Notes: generated by a model not told the origin, from the sequence alone. Positions 33,903-45,080 are shown, counted from the stretch's first letter. The stretch: 64,000 nucleotides of DNA from RH-AL1 sp965198715 (GCA_965198715.1 CBDAPV010000002.1:1798001-1862000), one strand, 5' to 3'. Numbers and translations are program-made.

Positions 33903-34496
33903 CTAGCCTTCGATCTCGAGGTCATCAATCTTGAGGGTGAAGGCGGCGGGCGCGAACGCGGGGAGGATCGTCTCGGAGGCGACCCCATCCCGCACCTCCG
34001 CGTAGCCGTCGCTGCCAGGCTGCCGGAACACGCGCGTCTTCAGACAGACGGCATCGATGACCCACAGCTCGCGCACGCCGAAGCCCGCGTAAAGCGCCGC
34101 CTTACGGCCGATGTCATAGCGCAATGACGAATCGGCGATCTCGACGACGAGGAGCACGGTCCCCGCCGCCAGGTTCTTGAGGCCGGAGGCCCGATCGTAG
34201 ATCACGACGTCGGGCTCGAGGTAGGTGTCTTCCGTCAACCGGAAGGTCGTTTCTGGGGCAAGCTCAAGGTGGTCCGGCGCACATCGGTACCAGCGCCGGA
34301 GTAGAGCGACCTTTAGGATCTCGTGGCGATTTCCTTTTGGCGACATCGGCACGAGTTCCCCGCCTATGAGCTCGATGCGCTCGTCTTCATCTATGCGTCC
34401 TGCAGCGACCAGGGCCTCGACATCGACGATCGTGAAGCGTCGTCGAGGCAGCCCTTCCGCAGCCTGTGTCGTTCTCGGAGCGGCATGGACGGTCAT
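33903..34496 (-). CDS. Uma2-family (DUF820) PD-(D/E)XK nuclease-like protein
   Basis: A 197-residue restriction-endonuclease-fold protein. Family pattern: IELIGGELVPMSPKGNRHE near residue 42, LEPDVVIYD with the metal-binding Asp near residue 95, and VVEIADSSLRYDIGRKAALYAGFGVRELWVID containing the E-x-K-like catalytic half. Uma2 genes are common and often multi-copy in cyanobacteria and alphaproteobacteria; the role is unknown, possibly linked to mobile elements. It is followed on the same strand by recN (93 bases away), with no sign of an operon. Confidence 0.87.
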   Translation of the reverse strand: MTVHAAPRTTQAAEGLPRRRFTIVDVEALVAAGRIDEDERIELIGGELVPMSPKGNRHEILKVALLRRWYRCAPDHLELAPETTFRLTEDTYLEPDVVIYDRASGLKNLAAGTVLLVVEIADSSLRYDIGRKAALYAGFGVRELWVIDAVCLKTRVFRQPGSDGYAEVRDGVASETILPAFAPAAFTLKIDDLEIEG

Positions 34497-34661
34497 CGCA
34501 GCTAAACCTCGATGTCGAAGAAGAGACGATAGGATAAGCCGGCCCCGCGATGCCGGCTATCCCCCGCCCAGCGCGGCGGCGAGAGCCGGAGACCAACCCC
34601 CTCTCACGCCGCCGCACGAATGGTGCACCGGCCGCGCACGGCGGCCGATACCGCGGAGGGG

Positions 34662-35330
34662 CTAACCCGCCGCCATGAAGATCTCCTGCAGCCGCGCACC
34701 CGTCTGCGGCGTGTAGGCCTAGCGCAGCAGGGCCGGCACGGCACCCTCGAAGAACGAGGCGAAAACCGCCGCGAAGGCCTCCCACTCGAGCACCGTCACC
34801 TCCACCACCAGGTCGATGCGGCAGGGCCGCACCAGCGCCGGATCGAGCGCCGCGATGTGGTTGGTGGTGACGAAGGTCACCAGCCCGTGTGGCATGCCGA
34901 GGCCGTCAAGCGTTGAGGACGCCATGCAGCGCCATGCGCGGACCGCCGAGCAAGCCAGCCGGGACGGCGCCTCCGCGTCGTCGCGCTTCAGCTCGCCCAG
35001 CGTGTCGATGTCCTCGATCGCCAGAATGGCATTTGGGAGCGCACCCATGCCGGGTGCAAGCATCAGCAGCGTGTCGATGCAGTAGAGATCGCGGTTGGAA
35101 TGGCTCGCTGCCGCCTGGATGAGGCTCGACTTGCCGGTGCCCGGTGCGCCGTGGAGCAGGACGACGAGCTTGTAGTTGAGCCCGCGGCGCACGTACCAGT
35201 CCTCGTTGGCGAGGAACCAGCCCACCTTGTCGACGATCGCCGAGCGGGCGCCGGCGTTGGCGAACACGGTCTCGACGGCGCGCTTGCGCCGCTCCACCGC
35301 CTGCCAGCAACCTTCGCTGCGCTGGTGCAC
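34662..35330 (-). pseudogene. BCS1-like AAA ATPase, decayed
   Basis: The minus strand encodes an AAA module: RRKRAVETVF, a KVGWFLANEDWYVRRGL stretch, Walker A HGAPGTGKSS, Walker B NAILAIEDID, and LVTFVTTNHIAALDPALVRPCRID (sensor 1 and arginine fingers). Three lesions are visible. The N-terminal membrane and BCS1-specific domain is missing. Near 34905-34960 the family-like sequence jumps frame (LLGGPRMALHGVLNA in one frame, then DGLGMPHG in the other). An in-frame TAG at 34719-34721 is followed by 18 more family-like codons (AYTPQTGARLQEIFMAAG) before a second stop. It is probably not functional. The 165 bases from here to the Uma2 start are empty. Confidence 0.75.
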
Positions 35331-35420
35331 GTCTAATTCGGAGCCGCGTTGCGACGCTGATATTTCCTATCCTCGCTTCGCCTGCCGCATCGGAGCAAGT
35401 CCGCGACAGTGGGTGTCGCT

Positions 35421-35936
35421 CTAGCGTCCGGCGAGATCCTCGGGGAACACCAAGGCATCGAGCCGCCCTCCCGAGGCGCAGGCGGAAGGCCAGTCATCGG
35501 CAGTGAAGCTCACCACGGCAAGGCCGCAGGGCGGAAAGCGGCCGCGCAGGCGCTCCAGGTCTATCAGATCGCCTTCCTGCGCTAGGGCTACAGCCACCTC
35601 CATGATCCCGGGATTGTGCCCGACGACCATCACCACGCTCGAGTCCGGCTCGATACCGCCGAGGAGCTCGCGGATGCGAACTTCGCTGGCGTTGTAGAGG
35701 ATCTCTTCGCACTGCAACTCGATGCCCGGGCCGATCCGCTCAGACACCAATTCGAAGGTGCGGGATGTTCGCTTGGCAGCCGATACCAACGCGACCGACG
35801 GGACGAGCCGCTGACCGGCGAGAAAGGCGCCAATTTCGACGGCGTCCCGCTCGCCTTTCTCGGTGAGCGTACGGGCGAAATCATCGCTCCGTGCGCCCTC
35901 GGCCTTGGCGTGACGAAGCAGAAGAAGCGTCAGCAT
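35421..35936 (-). CDS. sixA: SixA-like phosphohistidine phosphatase (histidine phosphatase superfamily)
   Basis: A 171-residue protein with the RHG-type N-terminus LLLLRHAKAE (catalytic His near residue 8), a conserved Arg in AKRTSRTFELV, and the second His in MVVGHNPGIMEVA. Short members of this kind (SixA) dephosphorylate His-containing phosphotransfer domains. Whether the substrate here is a phosphorelay protein such as ChpT is unknown. ATG 35936 places the RHG motif right at the N-terminus; the longer reading to 35978 is not needed. Confidence 0.85.
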   Translation of the reverse strand: MLTLLLLRHAKAEGARSDDFARTLTEKGERDAVEIGAFLAGQRLVPSVALVSAAKRTSRTFELVSERIGPGIELQCEEILYNASEVRIRELLGGIEPDSSVVMVVGHNPGIMEVAVALAQEGDLIDLERLRGRFPPCGLAVVSFTADDWPSACASGGRLDALVFPEDLAGR

Positions 35937-36014
35937 CGACGGGCGGCGGGAGGCGTTTGTTCGATCATGCGATCTCATACGACCGCACGATGGAGATGGC
36001 TATGGCGCGAGCCT

Positions 36015-36413
36015 TCAGCCGTGCTGCTGGGTGAACTGCTCGCTGGCCTTCTGCATCTCGGACCCGACCTTCTCGCCGGCCTTCTGCATCGCGTCCGTGC
36101 CTTTTTGCATGGCATCGCGCGAGTTGCGGGCCATCTCCATCGGCAGGGTCATCATCAGCTCGCCGAAACGCCGGGTATAGTCCGCCGACATCGCGAAGGA
36201 CTGCTGCATAAAGCTGGTCTGCACCGAGATCACGTCTTCCATCGTCTTTGCCGAGCGCATCTTCTCCATCAGCTGCGTCGTCTTCTCGAGCGATTCCTTG
36301 CCCATGCGCTGCACTTCGCTGGTGAAGTCCTGCAGCGACTTGGAGGCGGTACCCAAGCTGTTCATGGCGTTGTCATAGCCCGGCGTGCCGCGCATATCGG
36401 TCGGATCGGTCAT
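36015..36413 (-). CDS. phasin-family protein
   Basis: A 132-residue, fully helical protein without membrane segments. The phasin pattern is present: helix MGKESLEKTTQLMEKMRSAKTMEDVISVQTSFM, then QSFAMSADYTRRFGELM, and a Met/Gln/Lys-rich tail. Phasins coat polyhydroxyalkanoate granules; no PHA synthase gene is in the window, so a more general stress or granule role stays open. ATG 36413 is chosen over 36437. Confidence 0.85.
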   Translation of the reverse strand: MTDPTDMRGTPGYDNAMNSLGTASKSLQDFTSEVQRMGKESLEKTTQLMEKMRSAKTMEDVISVQTSFMQQSFAMSADYTRRFGELMMTLPMEMARNSRDAMQKGTDAMQKAGEKVGSEMQKASEQFTQQHG

Positions 36414-36792
36414 GATGAGGGTCCTTGAGCATGTCACCCGAGACGGGCCACGGCTGCCTAATGCACTCGCACGGCGCTAGTCCCGCGAAAGCCAAGAAAA
36501 GCGGCTCTGCCTTACGGCACCTCTCGATGAATCCATCGGCGATGATCTGATCCGAAAGCTTGTAGAAACGATTGCCCTGCCGGTAACTCCCTACTACCCA
36601 CACGGCCTCCTTGAGGAAGACCGCGAGCGTCCCTGCGCCGGCGCTTGGCGAACGCACCTCGGTGTCTCGCAGCGGTGGTGACGTAGCCGACCGATCCGCC
36701 AAAGCTTGATAGAGCGCCTGCCTGCGCGATTTGCTGCCGGGATGTTACGTCGTCTAATTTAAACACCGAGCTTCTACAAAGGAGACGCGAGC
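36414..36792. other. 379-base stretch without a convincing gene
   Basis: Two minus-strand frames are open here (to 36702 and to 36766) and one contains a plausible VGSYRQGNRFYKLSDQIIADG segment. Neither has a clear ribosome-binding site or recognisable family, and one runs into the phasin gene. Composition is lower in GC than the surroundings. It could be the remains of a gene or an intergenic region holding the promoters for phasin and the gene at 36793. Confidence 0.35.
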
Positions 36793-37437
36793 TTGCAGAA
36801 AATCATGCTCTTCCTTGCCGCTGCCGCTCTTACCGCTTCCGCCGTCACTGTAACTGGGCAGCAAGTCGCCAGCGGCAACCTCGCGAAGCTGCGGCAGACG
36901 GCGGCTTATCAGAAAGCCGTCATCGCGGGTGCCTATAAGACGACGGCGTGGGTCAACGACACCTGCAAGGATGCCAAGCCGTCCATAGGGACGCAGTTAG
37001 CGGCCCACACCATGCCGATCGTCGTCAACGTACAGCTGCAGCCGCGCTCGGGCGCATGGATCGAGCATGTGGCCGTCGCAGGATGCAGCAGGCCCTGGCA
37101 GCTGAACGTCTTGTTGCAAGTCCTGGTCCCGGGATCGATCGCGACCGTAGCGCTGCTCCCAGGTTCGACGCACGCCGACCCCGTCCTGCAGAAAGACGCC
37201 ACGCTCTACGCCTTTCTTGCCTCTTCGATTGACCCGAAAGGCTGCCGACCGATTTACGTTGCCGATACGACCTTTGTCAGCGTGGTCGGCGGTCCACCAG
37301 CAGTCGCCGGTAAGCCGGCGTGGTCAGAGCGGTGGTCTGTCATGCAGTGCCAGAAGCGAACCGAAGTCGAGATGCGCTTCACGCCCGACCGAACCGGCAC
37401 GACAATCAGCACGCGCCGGGTCGGGCAGCCGATCTGA
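36793..37437 (+). CDS. secreted protein of unknown function
   Basis: A 214-residue exported protein with a signal peptide (residues 1-22). The mature part contains four Cys (NDTCKDAK, VAGCSRPW, PKGCRPIY, VMQCQKRT), consistent with two disulphides, and ends in MRFTPDRTGTTIS. No family recognised. The start is TTG 36793 with AAAGGAG nine to fifteen bases upstream. Composition is lower in GC than neighbours. It ends two bases from the convergent rpoD stop, so the two transcripts must overlap or terminate inside the opposing gene. Confidence 0.72.
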   Translation: MQKIMLFLAAAALTASAVTVTGQQVASGNLAKLRQTAAYQKAVIAGAYKTTAWVNDTCKDAKPSIGTQLAAHTMPIVVNVQLQPRSGAWIEHVAVAGCSRPWQLNVLLQVLVPGSIATVALLPGSTHADPVLQKDATLYAFLASSIDPKGCRPIYVADTTFVSVVGGPPAVAGKPAWSERWSVMQCQKRTEVEMRFTPDRTGTTISTRRVGQPI

Positions 37438-37439
37438 CC

Positions 37440-39485
<2,046 letters not shown>

Positions 39486-39649
39486 ACAGTCCTCATTCAC
39501 CCGTCGCGGTCCCTGGGACCGTCGCCGCTCAAGCCAGCTCGTCGAGCCGCCCCCGTCTCAATTCGCGTTAACGGAACCCGCTTCGACGGCTCCGACGAGC
39601 CTTCGACCGCTCCGAGAACCGCCGAAGGCGATACCCTGGTGTTAACAGT

Positions 39650-41575
39650 CTAGAGCGCGGTCGCGAAACGTCCCGTAGATGCCCCGAAACCTTCGTCCGC
39701 TGCTTCCTTGCCAACAAGCGCGCTGAGCTGCTCCCGTATATCGCGAATGCGAGCCAATGTGGCGTCACAGGGATTAGTAGCTAGAGCCAGTTCGGCGGAA
39801 GGCAACTCTTTATGTAACGCTCGCGCCTCATGGTGCAAGACGAGTGCCTGCCGCAACACGAAAGCCGCGTCCGAGGCCGGCGCCTCGGGCGCCAGATACC
39901 AGGCCGACCCACTCACCGCCCGACCGATCCGATCGATGAGCGGACCGAAACCCGCGTCCAGAAGCGCCTGGGACAGCGTCTCGGGCGTCGCCGCAAGATC
40001 GTGGGCCGCCTCGAGCAGGCGGTCGCGCAAGACGGCGAGTTCCGACCCGACTGCGCCGAGGTCGCCGAAATCCAGGGCGACGACATCTTCGAGGTGATCC
40101 TCGACAAGCTGTGGCCGCTTGAGAAGAATGCAAAGGATCAGCGCTTCACGCGGTGGCAGCGGATGGTGTTCAGCGAGGTTCCTGATCAGGCTGGCGCTCG
40201 CCGACAGCGGCTTGGACATGTAGCCGGTCTCCTTCTCGCGGCTTTGCTTGAAGCCGCCGTACGCCTTGCCAGCAGGGGCCTTCCCGCCGCCCTGCCCTTG
40301 CCGGAGCTCCCGGAAGAATTTGTAGGCGCGATCCTTAAATTCGCGCGCGTAGAGCCGGCGCAGCGTCTCGTCCTTGATCGTGGCCGCCATCTCGGCGGTC
40401 TCGCGCTCCAGCGCGGCGCATTGCTCGGGGGTCGAAAAGGATCGCCCCTCGATCGCCCGGCTCCAGACCAGGTCGACGAGCGGCAGCGCGGCGTCGAGCG
40501 CCGTCGCCACCGCCGCGGCGCCGGCGGAGCCGATCAGCTCGTCGGGATCCTGCCCCTCGGGCAGCAGCGCGAACGCCAACGTACGGTCCGCCCGCAGCTG
40601 CGGCATCGCCATGGCCGCCGCGCGGGCCGCCGCCTTGCGGCCGGCCTTGTCGCCGTCGAAGCACAGCACCGGTTCACCTGCCATCCCCCACAACAGGCCA
40701 GCCTGCTCCTCGGTCAGCGCCGTGCCGAGCCCCGCCACGGTCTCGGGGAAACCGGCCGCGTGCATGGCGATGACGTCGATGTATCCCTCGACCGCGATCA
40801 CGCGCCCGCGATCGTGCGCCGCCTTGCGTGCGCGATGGTGGTTGAACAGCAGCCGCCCCTTGTGGAAGAGCGGCGTTTCCGGCGAATTCAGGTATTTGGC
40901 GGCGACGTCCTTTTCCAGCGCGCGGCCACCAAACGCGATGACGCGGCCGGTGCGGTCGTGGATCGGAAACATCACCCGCTCTCGGAAGCGATCGTAGGGA
41001 ACGGCCACCTCATCGCCGTGGATCAGCAGGCCGGCCTCGCACATGCTCCCGACGTCGACGCCTTTGGCCGCGAGCGCGTCGCGCAACGCGTGCCGCCCCG
41101 ATGGCGCGTAGCCGATGCGAAACTCCGCGCGGCTCGCCGCGGCGATGCCGCGCCCATCGAGGTAAGCGCGGGCGCGGGCGCCGCGCTCGCTCTTGAGTTC
41201 GGCCTCGAAGAAGGCGGCGGCCCATTCGCAGACCTCGTGCAGCCCGGCGCGGCGCTTCTCCTCGCGCTCCGTCTCGGGCGAGCGCGCCGGCAGGGCGAGC
41301 CCGGCTTCGCCCGCCAGCATCTCGACCGTCTCGGGAAAGGAGAGCCCCTCGGTCTCCATCACGAAATCGAAGATGTTGCCGTTCTTGCCCGAGGAGAAGT
41401 CGAACCAGGCCATCTTCTGGTCATTGACGAAGAAGCTGGGGGTCTTCTCCTGCCCGAACGGCGACAGCCCGACGAACTCGCGCCCCGACTTCTTCAAGGG
41501 CACGCGGCGGCGCACGACCTCGGAGACCGGGACGCGGGCCTTGATGTCCTCGAGGAACGATGGCGAAAAGCGCAT
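39650..41575 (-). CDS. dnaG: DNA primase DnaG with degenerate zinc-binding domain
   Basis: Replicative primase of 641 residues. The N-terminal CHC2-type domain reads GLSPFGQEKTPSFF and WFDFSSGKNGNIFDF: the positions of the four zinc ligands hold Ser38, Gly41, Asp59 and Ser62, so zinc cannot be bound in the usual way. The TOPRIM domain is intact, with VIAVEGYIDVIAMHAAG and VLCFDGDKAGRKAA, and a helicase-binding C-terminal domain follows. ATG 41575 begins MRFSPSFLEDIKARVPV, the normal family start. Ligand loss is, to my knowledge, shared by other Hyphomicrobiales. The gene precedes rpoD. Confidence 0.95.
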   Translation of the reverse strand: MRFSPSFLEDIKARVPVSEVVRRRVPLKKSGREFVGLSPFGQEKTPSFFVNDQKMAWFDFSSGKNGNIFDFVMETEGLSFPETVEMLAGEAGLALPARSPETEREEKRRAGLHEVCEWAAAFFEAELKSERGARARAYLDGRGIAAASRAEFRIGYAPSGRHALRDALAAKGVDVGSMCEAGLLIHGDEVAVPYDRFRERVMFPIHDRTGRVIAFGGRALEKDVAAKYLNSPETPLFHKGRLLFNHHRARKAAHDRGRVIAVEGYIDVIAMHAAGFPETVAGLGTALTEEQAGLLWGMAGEPVLCFDGDKAGRKAAARAAAMAMPQLRADRTLAFALLPEGQDPDELIGSAGAAAVATALDAALPLVDLVWSRAIEGRSFSTPEQCAALERETAEMAATIKDETLRRLYAREFKDRAYKFFRELRQGQGGGKAPAGKAYGGFKQSREKETGYMSKPLSASASLIRNLAEHHPLPPREALILCILLKRPQLVEDHLEDVVALDFGDLGAVGSELAVLRDRLLEAAHDLAATPETLSQALLDAGFGPLIDRIGRAVSGSAWYLAPEAPASDAAFVLRQALVLHHEARALHKELPSAELALATNPCDATLARIRDIREQLSALVGKEAADEGFGASTGRFATAL

Positions 41576-41683
41576 GGCGTTCACACCTATCCCGTATTCG
41601 GCCCAGCGGACTCGCGCGATGCACGCTGTCCCCTGTTTCAACAGGCCTAAGACCGGATCCTAAGTCGAATATAGGAACAAACC

Positions 41684-42496
41684 GTGTCCGACAAAGCCGC
41701 CCGCTTCCTCGACATGAAGCGCAGAGGTGAGAAGATCACCGTGTTGACCGCCTACGATGCTCCGACCGCCCGAGCCGAGCACGACGCCGGGATCGACTTG
41801 ATCCTCGTCGGCGACAGCGTCGGCACCACCGTGCTCGGCTACGCCGACGAACGCGAGGTCACCCTCGACGACATCGCCCACCACGTGCGCGCCGTGCGCC
41901 GCGGCGCACCTGAGGCGACGATCCTCGCAGATCTTCCCTTCGCCACCTACGACACGCCGGAAGCCGCGGTGACGAACGCCCGGCAACTGGTCGCGGCCGG
42001 CGCCGACATGGTCAAGTTCGAGGGTGCCCAGGTCGACGTCGCGCGCGCGCTCGCCACCGCCGGGATCGCCGCCTCGGGACACCTCGGCCTGGAATGTCAG
42101 CACCACGACGAGCGGCGCCTCAAGGCCAAGACCGCCACCGCGGCGCTGGAGCTCGAGACCGATGCCGTCACGCTGAGCGAGGCCGGGATCGCGCTGCTCA
42201 TCCTGGAGCTGATCCCGGAGGCGGTCGCGAACCGTATTACGCGGGCTGTGGCGGCGGCGACGATCGGGATCGGCGCCGGGCGCGGCACCGACGGCCAAGT
42301 GCTGGTCATAAACGATATTCTCGGCCTTACCAAAGTCGGCTACCGCCACAACCGCCGTTTCGCCGAGCTTGGCACCGTCGTCCGCGATGCAGCCGGCGCC
42401 TTCGCCGCAGCGGTGCGCGACGGCTCTTTTCCGGCGCGGGAAAACGTCTTTACCATGCCGGCGGGCGAACTGGCGCTGATGGAGGACGACGGCTGA
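41684..42496 (+). CDS. panB: 3-methyl-2-oxobutanoate hydroxymethyltransferase (ketopantoate synthesis)
   Basis: PanB transfers a hydroxymethyl group from methylene-THF to ketoisovalerate, the first step of pantothenate and CoA synthesis. The 270 residues contain ITVLTAYDAPTARAEHDAGID, VGDSVGTTVLGY (metal-binding Asp), ADLPFATYDTPEAAV, ADMVKFEGA (Lys), GHLGLECQH, and the catalytic Glu region LILELIPEAVANRITRA. Start GTG 41684. It is divergent from dnaG, 108 bases apart. No panC follows; the next genes form a separate ACP-type operon after 242 bases in which I see nothing. Confidence 0.94.
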   Translation: MSDKAARFLDMKRRGEKITVLTAYDAPTARAEHDAGIDLILVGDSVGTTVLGYADEREVTLDDIAHHVRAVRRGAPEATILADLPFATYDTPEAAVTNARQLVAAGADMVKFEGAQVDVARALATAGIAASGHLGLECQHHDERRLKAKTATAALELETDAVTLSEAGIALLILELIPEAVANRITRAVAAATIGIGAGRGTDGQVLVINDILGLTKVGYRHNRRFAELGTVVRDAAGAFAAAVRDGSFPARENVFTMPAGELALMEDDG

Positions 42497-42738
42497 GAGG
42501 AGGTAGGAGGAATGTGATCAGGGCGCTAAAGCCAAGCTTGACTCGTTTGCCAGCAGACGGTCAACTTGCTCTTCTTCGCAGCGCCCGATCCTGACGCATG
42601 ACGCAGCGGTGCACAGATTTCCGGGAGAGCGAAAATCGGGGACAGGCTGCCTGCCAGGTATGGGGCTTTCACCTTAGCTGCATGCCCCGATGGTTAGCCA
42701 GGCCGCTTCGCGTTGAAGGGTGGCAGAAAGGTAGGCCC

Positions 42739-42984
42739 ATGTCCGTCCGCGACACCATCCTCGCCGAAATGAAGCGCATCGCCGTCGAGCAGAAGAAGAC
42801 GCTGGGCCCGCTCGACGACCAGGCCGCGCTGATGACCTGCGGGCTCGATTCGCTGGGCTTTGCGGTGCTTGTCGCCCGGCTCGAGGAACAGCTCGGCACC
42901 GACCCGTTCAGCGAGGCCGACGAGGTGGCGCTGCCCGTCACGATCGGCGACTTCGTCCACTTCTACGAGCAGGCGCTTGTCTGA
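42739..42984 (+). CDS. dedicated acyl carrier protein
   Basis: An 81-residue acidic ACP with the phosphopantetheine attachment site in GLDSLGF (Ser38) and the usual four-helix layout. It differs from FabF-type AcpP by its MTCGLDSLGFAVLVARLEE helix, more like ACPs of secondary pathways. AAAGG precedes ATG 42739. The next gene, an acyl-adenylate ligase, starts inside its last codons, so carrier and loader are coupled. Part of a three-gene unit whose product is unknown. Confidence 0.87.
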   Translation: MSVRDTILAEMKRIAVEQKKTLGPLDDQAALMTCGLDSLGFAVLVARLEEQLGTDPFSEADEVALPVTIGDFVHFYEQALV

Positions 42985-44341
42985 CGCCACGCGGCTCGCC
43001 GATCGGGCGCGCACCGTCATTGATGACGGCACGAGCCGCGCCGACCTCGGTGCCTTCGCCCGCGGCGAGAGCAGCCTCGGCGGCGCCGCGCCCGGCCTCG
43101 CCGGCCGCTCTGTGCTGGTGGCGACGTCGGGCCAGATCACCGCCGCCTGCGTCCTGGTCGAGCTCGACGGGGTGGCCGGCCGTCTCGTCATCGCCCCGCC
43201 CGACCTCGCGCCTCGCGACCTCGTCGCGTTCCTCGAAGATGGTCAAGTTGACGCGATCGCCACCGACCGGCCCGACCTGCTCGGCGGCGACGACCTCGAC
43301 ATCGTTTCCGTGGCGCTGTCCGCTCACGCGCCGCATCCCGCGCCGGCCCGCACCCAAGAGACCGAGTGGGTGCTCGCCACCTCCGGCACCTCGGGGCGGC
43401 CCAAGCTCGTCGCGCACACGCTGGCCGCGCTGACCGACGCGATCCGGCAGGCCCCGCCCGGCGCGGCGCCGCTGAAATGGGCCACCTTCTACGACATCCG
43501 CCGCTACGGCGGCCTGCAGATCTTCCTGCGCGCGCTGTTCAACGGCACCGACCTGATCGTTTCGGCGCCCGGCGAGGCGCTGGGCGACCACCTCGCCCGC
43601 CTCGCCACCGCCGACGTCAGTTCCATTTCGGGCACGCCGTCGCACTGGCGTCGCGTGCTGATGAGCGGCCAGCGCGGCGTCTTTGCGCCCTCCTACATCC
43701 GCCTGTCCGGCGAGATTGCCGACCAGATGGTGCTCGACGCGCTCGCAGAGGCCTTCCCCGACGCCGCCATCGGCCACGCCTACGCCTCGACCGAAGCCGG
43801 CGTCGGCTTCGCCGTCGACGACGGGCGGGCGGGTTTCCCCGCCGCCTTGCTGGACGCGGAGACCAACGGCGTCGCGCTGAAGGTCGAGGACGGCACGCTG
43901 CGCCTGCGCTCGCGCCGCGCCGCCTCGCGCTATCTCGGTGCGGCAGCGGCACCGCTGAAGGACGCCGAGGGCTACGTCGATTCCGGCGACCTGATCGAGG
44001 TTCGCGACGGGCGCTGTCACTTCGTCGGCCGGCGCGGCGGCATCATCAACGTCGGCGGCCTCAAGGTGAACCCGGAAGAAGTTGAGGGTGCCATTAACGC
44101 CCATCCGCAGGTGCGCATGTCGCTGGTCAAGGCGCGGCGCAACCCGCTTACCGGTGCCATCGTGGTCGCCGAGGTGGTGGCGCGCGACGGCGTCGCCGCC
44201 GACGAAGGCCTCAAGGCCGCAATCCTCGACCTCTGCCGCCAGCGCCTGCCGGCGCACAAGGTGCCGGCCTTGGTCAAGTTCGTGCCGGCGCTGCCGCTGA
44301 CCGCCGCCGGCAAGCTCAGCCGCGAGCCTGCTGTTGCGTAA
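42977..44341 (+). CDS. ANL-superfamily acyl-adenylate ligase, compact form
   Basis: A 454-residue AMP-forming ligase, probably loading an acyl group onto the neighbouring ACP. The P-loop reads VLATSGTSGRPKLV; further motifs are an AYASTEAGVGF core (the A5-type motif), YVDSGDLIEV (A7, binding ribose), GRRGGIINVGGLKVNPEEVE (A8 hinge) and the catalytic Lys in LTAAGKLSR (A10). The N-terminal domain is shorter than usual, since family members have 500 or more residues. The start is TTG 42977, overlapping the ACP stop by eight bases; its own stop overlaps the SDR start by eight. Confidence 0.88.
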   Translation: MSDATRLADRARTVIDDGTSRADLGAFARGESSLGGAAPGLAGRSVLVATSGQITAACVLVELDGVAGRLVIAPPDLAPRDLVAFLEDGQVDAIATDRPDLLGGDDLDIVSVALSAHAPHPAPARTQETEWVLATSGTSGRPKLVAHTLAALTDAIRQAPPGAAPLKWATFYDIRRYGGLQIFLRALFNGTDLIVSAPGEALGDHLARLATADVSSISGTPSHWRRVLMSGQRGVFAPSYIRLSGEIADQMVLDALAEAFPDAAIGHAYASTEAGVGFAVDDGRAGFPAALLDAETNGVALKVEDGTLRLRSRRAASRYLGAAAAPLKDAEGYVDSGDLIEVRDGRCHFVGRRGGIINVGGLKVNPEEVEGAINAHPQVRMSLVKARRNPLTGAIVVAEVVARDGVAADEGLKAAILDLCRQRLPAHKVPALVKFVPALPLTAAGKLSREPAVA

Positions 44342-45068
44342 TGTGCTCGTCACCGGTGCCAGCCGCGGCATCGGCCTCGGCATCGCCAAGGCGCTGGCCG
44401 CCGACGGCTTCCACGTGCTCGCCGTGGCGCGCCAGGAGGGCGAGGCGCTGACGCGGACCATCGCCGAGGCGGAATGGGCCGGTGCCGGCGCGATCCACTT
44501 CGCCGCCTTCGACCTCGAGGTGCTCGATGGCATTCCCGACCTCGTCCGCGGCCTGACCGAGGCGCACGGCCCGCTCTACGGGCTGGTCAACAACGCCGGG
44601 CTCGGCACCGAGGGCGTGCTGGCGACCATGCCCGCCGCGGCCATCGAGCGTCTGGTGCGCCTCAACGTGACCGCGCCGATGCTGCTCGCCAAGCAGGCGG
44701 TGCGCTCGATGATGTCGGCCGGCACCGGCCGCATCGTCAACATGAGCTCGATTGTCGCCACGACGGGCTACCATGGCCTCTCCGTCTACGCCGCCACCAA
44801 GGCCTCGATGATCGGCTTCACCCGCTCGCTCGCCCGCGAGGTGGGGCCGCTCGGCGTCACCGTGAACGCCGTCGCGCCCGGCTTCGTCGCCACCGACATG
44901 ACGGCCGGACTCGGGGTCGAGGAGATGGCTCGGGTCGCACGCCGCTCCGCGCTGAAACGCATGCCCGAGTTGGACGATGTGGCCCACGCGGTCGCCTTCC
45001 TGATGAGCGACAAGGCGCGTAACATCACCGGCACGACAATGACGGTCGATGCGGGGAACACGGCTTAG
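44334..45068 (+). CDS. FabG-like short-chain dehydrogenase, third gene of the ACP operon
   Basis: A 244-residue NAD(P)-dependent reductase. Motifs: VTGASRGIG (residues 6-14), NNAG, the catalytic Ser in MSSIVAT, and YAATKAS with the Tyr-Lys pair, followed by the PG motif VNAVAPGFVATDM. It resembles 3-oxoacyl-ACP reductases and probably acts on the acyl-ACP made by the two preceding proteins. Start TTG 44334, eight-base overlap with the ligase. No ketosynthase, acyltransferase or thioesterase gene is adjacent. Confidence 0.88.
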   Translation: MRNVLVTGASRGIGLGIAKALAADGFHVLAVARQEGEALTRTIAEAEWAGAGAIHFAAFDLEVLDGIPDLVRGLTEAHGPLYGLVNNAGLGTEGVLATMPAAAIERLVRLNVTAPMLLAKQAVRSMMSAGTGRIVNMSSIVATTGYHGLSVYAATKASMIGFTRSLAREVGPLGVTVNAVAPGFVATDMTAGLGVEEMARVARRSALKRMPELDDVAHAVAFLMSDKARNITGTTMTVDAGNTA

Positions 45069-45080
45069 GCGGCGCTATAT

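Noticed and set aside
36512..36766. 84-codon minus-strand frame before the secreted protein gene
   Set aside because: The second half is Arg-rich and out of frame with the better-looking alternative; there is no support for translation.
39830..41650. 606-codon plus-strand frame opposite dnaG
   Set aside because: The minus strand carries an unmistakable primase; the plus frame gives an Arg/His/Gln-rich product with no motif.
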